DNA from: an uncultured Acidobacteriota bacterium
Lineage (GTDB): Bacteria; Acidobacteriota; Blastocatellia; Pyrinomonadales; Pyrinomonadaceae
Assembly (NCBI GenBank): GCA_902826385.1
Contig: CADEEU010000229.1
Span: forward strand, 1 to 6,131
Direction of reading: 5' to 3'
DNA length: 6,131 nucleotides
Position 1 is the stretch's first letter. Each line of letters opens with the position of its first letter. Positions 5,024-6,131 of the stretch are shown here, in pieces. The translations under genes were made by a program, and so were the position numbers. The notes under the pieces are model-generated. The model saw nothing but the letters and a program-made list of their open reading frames with translations. It was not told the DNA's origin and ran no database searches.

Positions 5024-6131
5024 CTACGCCGTGGCCGGGTTGTTCGGCGTTATCGGCGGCAGGATAGGTTTCTTGAAGCGGCTCTTTGACTCCTCGACTT
5101 CGGGCGTTCCGCCCTCGTCCGTTGTGGACGGGGTCGGATCGTCGCCCTCGAGCGGCAGGCCGGCTATGACGCGACGCATCTGCGCGTTGTCGAGCGATTC
5201 GTGTTCGAGCAATGCTTCGGTGAGGCGTTCCATTGCTTCGCGGTTCGCCTCGAGAATGCCCTTTGCCTTTGCATACTGCTCCGACACGATCCGGTTGACC
5301 TCCTGGTCGATCTTGATCGCCGTGTCTTCCGAAAAATCCCGGTGCTGAGCTATTTCACGGCCAAGGAATATCTGTTCTTCCTTTTTGCCGTAAGCCAGTG
5401 GACCGAGGTCCGACATGCCGTATTGGCAAACCATCGCCCGTGCTACCTCGGTTGCTTTTTCGATATCGTTCGAAGCACCGGTCGTGACCTGGCCGATGAA
5501 AAGCTCTTCAGCGATTCGGCCACCCATCGAGTTGGCGATCATCGCAAGCAGTTCTTCCTTAGTCCGGCCGAGAATATCGGCTTCGGGCAGGAAGAACGTT
5601 ACGCCCAGAGCGCGTCCACGGGGAACGATCGTTACCTTGTGAACAGGGTCGCTTTCCGGGATGTTCATGCCAACAAGGGCGTGACCGGCTTCATGGATCG
5701 CTGTCAGGCGGCGTTCCTTGTCTGTCATCACCATCGAGCGGCGTTCGGGGCCCATCATTACCTTGTCTTTCGCAAATTCAAGGTCTTTCAGCGTTACTAC
5801 CTTCTTGTCATTGCGGGCCGCCACCAAAGCAGCTTCGTTCACTAAATTTGCAAGGTCGGCTCCAGTAAAGCCGGGCGTACCGCGGGCGATGATGTTTACA
5901 TCGACCTTTTCGTCGAGCGGAATCTTCCGCGTGTGCACCTTCAAAATGCCTTCACGACCACGAACATCCGGATAGCTGACGACAACCTGACGGTCGAAGC
6001 GTCCGGGTCTCAACAACGCCGGATCGAGAACGTCCGGGCGGTTGGTCGAAGCCATTAGGATGACGCCGTCGTTCGACTCGAAGCCGTCCATCTCGACCAG
6101 CAGCTGGTTCAGCGTCTGCTCGCGCTCGTCG
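5024..6131 (-). CDS. ftsH: ATP-dependent zinc metalloprotease FtsH, 5' end off the window
   Basis: FtsH is a membrane-anchored AAA+ protease that degrades misassembled membrane proteins and some regulators. Only the C-terminal 368 residues are in the window; the transmembrane part and Walker A/B lie beyond the right edge. The visible part starts with 'DEREQTLNQLLVEMDGF', just after Walker B. The second region of homology 'STNRPDVLDPALLRPGRFDR' (28-47) carries the arginine fingers at 44 and 47. The zinc site HEAGH is at 145-149 and its third ligand, Asp in 'TGASNDIEKAT', at about 221. All catalytic residues visible are intact. The tail after 'RRVIAGLPLEG' is acidic, Pro/Thr-rich and ends with 'KKPILPPITPNNPATA', probably disordered, as is common in FtsH. 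The gene ends with TAG, followed by a strong terminator. Confidence 0.97.
   Translation of the reverse strand, partial: DEREQTLNQLLVEMDGFESNDGVILMASTNRPDVLDPALLRPGRFDRQVVVSYPDVRGREGILKVHTRKIPLDEKVDVNIIARGTPGFTGADLANLVNEAALVAARNDKKVVTLKDLEFAKDKVMMGPERRSMVMTDKERRLTAIHEAGHALVGMNIPESDPVHKVTIVPRGRALGVTFFLPEADILGRTKEELLAMIANSMGGRIAEELFIGQVTTGASNDIEKATEVARAMVCQYGMSDLGPLAYGKKEEQIFLGREIAQHRDFSEDTAIKIDQEVNRIVSEQYAKAKGILEANREAMERLTEALLEHESLDNAQMRRVIAGLPLEGDDPTPSTTDEGGTPEVEESKSRFKKPILPPITPNNPATA

Noticed and set aside
5201..5845. 214-codon open frame on the + strand
   Set aside because: It lies entirely antisense to ftsH, whose motifs are intact on the minus strand.

Overview
This window looks like a piece of chromosome from a Gram-negative (diderm) bacterium of medium GC content. 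The presence of LptE, an outer-membrane LPS-transport lipoprotein, and of a second lipoprotein with a good lipobox supports a diderm cell. The protein style and the order ftsH, folP, then lptE-holA suggest Acidobacteriota, perhaps Blastocatellia. That placement is inference from recall and was not checked against any database. There is no rRNA, tRNA, CRISPR array, integrase or transposase gene.

Layout. On the left, on the + strand, are the 3' part of an unrecognised soluble protein (3-695, running off the left edge) and an overlapping TPR-repeat lipoprotein (667-1383). From 1394 to the right edge everything is on the minus strand. In transcription order these genes are ftsH (5' end cut by the right edge, stop at 5024), a strong terminator, an AT-rich spacer with a candidate promoter, folP (dihydropteroate synthase), an SRPBCC/START-like protein, a 76-residue zinc-ribbon protein, lptE, a 259-bp spacer, and holA (DNA polymerase III delta subunit). 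holA meets the TPR lipoprotein tail to tail with 10 bp between the stops.

How the genes work together. folP to lptE is tightly packed: folP overlaps the SRPBCC gene, and the next two gaps are 36 and 32 bp. It is probably one transcription unit starting just upstream of folP, because the ftsH terminator separates it from ftsH. The genes are housekeeping but functionally mixed: membrane protein quality control (FtsH), folate synthesis (FolP), LPS export (LptE) and the replisome clamp loader (HolA). lptE followed by holA is a pairing also known from proteobacteria. The SRPBCC and zinc-ribbon proteins have no assigned job.

The least ordinary DNA is the lptE-holA spacer. It is almost exactly filled by a 245-bp stretch (2442-2686) bounded by imperfect 20-bp inverted repeats (17 of 20 matching). 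It carries three short GC-rich hairpins, the outer two being exact reverse complements of each other, and looks like a small non-coding, MITE-like or structured repeat element. Other points of interest are the non-canonical lipobox of LptE, a substitution in a conserved FolP loop, the possibly very short folP leader, and an internal sequence repeat in the unrecognised left-edge protein. I see no clear evidence of a large undescribed system.
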